DNA from: a bacterium
Lineage (GTDB): Bacteria; Planctomycetota; UBA1135; UBA2386
Direction: 5' to 3'
DNA: 6,652 bases
NCBI GenBank assembly: GCA_011051855.1
Contig: DRKG01000107.1
Location: forward strand, 1-6,652
The position numbers were made by a program, and so were the translations under genes. Below the pieces are notes generated by a model, which saw nothing but the letters and a program-made list of their open reading frames with translations, searched no databases and was not told where the DNA came from. Each line of letters starts with the position of its first letter. The stretch's first letter is position 1. This document shows positions 6,142-6,652 of this stretch, in pieces.

Positions 6142-6258
6142 CGCGGCAATTCCTCGCCGACGCCACGGTTGCACGACCAGACACCCTGCGCCAGTATCCC
6201 AACGCGTTTGACCTGCTTCGCTCCGTTGACGTCCTCGACTCCTTCATCCCGATCGGCC
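6142..6258. promoter_or_regulatory. Divergent intergenic region between peptidase and dehydrogenase genes
   Basis: These 117 bases must hold the start signals of both divergent genes if the chosen starts are right. The peptidase side carries GAGGA at 6151-6155 (minus strand), which sets its start. TTGAC occurs twice on the plus strand, at 6208-6212 and 6226-6230, 18 bases apart, so either could be a -35 element for the dehydrogenase, but no convincing -10 follows either. On the minus strand GATACT (6192-6197) could be a -10, without a good -35. The boundaries follow from the two gene starts; the promoters themselves are not demonstrated. Confidence 0.4.
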
Positions 6259-6652
6259 GTGCGCGGCCGCAAGACGCGGCTCGGCCTGATCGGCACCGGC
6301 TTCATCGCCGACGTGCATCTCCAGGTGCTGGCAAGCGTGCCCGAAGTGCAGGTCGTGGCGGTGTGCGACGTCGCCGCCGAGCGCGCGCGGAAGCTCGCTG
6401 ACAAACACGGCGTGCCGCAGGCGTTCGGGTCGCTCGACGAGATGTTGGCGAACGCGGAGCTCGACGCCGTGCACGTGCTGGTGCCGCCGGCGCTGCACGC
6501 CCGACTGGCCGCGACCTGTCTCGAGAAGGGACTGCACGTGCTGGTCGAGAAGCCGTTGGTGCTGCGCGCCGACGAAGTCGCCGACCTGCAGCGGCTCGCC
6601 GACGAGCAGCAGGTCGTGCTCGCGGTCAACCACAACCAGACCTTTCACCCTG
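6259..6652 (+). CDS. Gfo/Idh/MocA family NAD(P)-dependent oxidoreductase (3' partial)
   Basis: The first 131 codons run off the right edge. Residues 7-20 (RLGLIGTGFIADVH) form the first strand and dinucleotide loop of a Rossmann fold, with GxGxxA at 12-17. They are followed by VVAVCD (32-37), whose Asp37 ends the second strand as usual for the family, and EKP (97-99), the Gfo/Idh/MocA signature whose Lys takes part in catalysis. NHNQTFHP (124-131) begins the family's conserved N-H-x-x-x-F region. Members oxidise or reduce sugars, inositols and related compounds using NAD(H) or NADP(H) in the cytoplasm. The substrate cannot be told because the C-terminal domain is missing. No signal peptide is seen. 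Start GTG 6259-6261 puts the Rossmann glycine motif 11 residues in, normal for the family. The frame is open further upstream, with TTG codons at 6226 and 6208, so the start is uncertain. It is divergent from the peptidase. Confidence 0.9.
   Translation, partial: MRGRKTRLGLIGTGFIADVHLQVLASVPEVQVVAVCDVAAERARKLADKHGVPQAFGSLDEMLANAELDAVHVLVPPALHARLAATCLEKGLHVLVEKPLVLRADEVADLQRLADEQQVVLAVNHNQTFHP

Noticed and set aside
4898..6247. A 449-codon open frame on the minus strand inside the peptidase region
   Set aside because: It is a shifted-frame shadow of the S9 peptidase with an Arg/Pro-rich composition, and no feature of its own.
6138..6648. Two open frames on the minus strand over the right end
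   Set aside because: They are antisense to the Gfo/Idh/MocA gene, whose GxGxxA and EKP motifs are clear in the plus-strand frame.

Overview
This is a GC-rich window that reads as ordinary chromosome from a bacterium with many exported proteins. A Planctomycetota source is my best guess. It rests on the style of the secreted protein at 1686-2774, the DPP IV-like peptidase, the Gfo/Idh/MocA dehydrogenase, and weak or absent Shine-Dalgarno sites with several GTG starts. No marker gene here settles the phylum. I see no insertion sequence, integrase, CRISPR array or phage gene, and no gap without a gene longer than about 140 bases.

Layout. A plus-strand gene enters from the left (1-677) and ends in a degenerate kinase ATPase domain followed by a degenerate receiver domain. 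Its last 50 bases overlap, tail to tail, a minus-strand di-heme cytochrome c peroxidase/MauG-like gene (628-1611). Everything from 628 to 6141 is on the minus strand. Read in transcription order (right to left) it is: an exported S9 prolyl peptidase (3934-6141), a small stem-loop, tRNA-Pro(UGG) (3774-3850), a good sigma70-type promoter (3701-3729), a small membrane-anchored helical protein (3183-3632), an 88-residue beta-rich protein in the same frame just after the preceding stop (2877-3143), a secreted four-cysteine protein (1686-2774), and the peroxidase. At the right edge the start of a Gfo/Idh/MocA-type oxidoreductase runs off the window on the plus strand (6259-6652), divergent from the peptidase.

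How the genes relate. The four minus-strand genes from 3632 down to 628 are separated by 39, 102 and 74 bases with no convincing terminator between them. They could be one transcript from the promoter at 3701-3729, but nothing ties their functions together. The peptidase and the dehydrogenase are divergent and look like independent housekeeping or catabolic genes. I found no convincing new multi-gene system. The points most worth a second look are the pseudo-kinase/pseudo-receiver at the left edge, the same-frame gene pair split by one TGA, the convergent coding overlap, and active-site substitutions in the peroxidase and peptidase.
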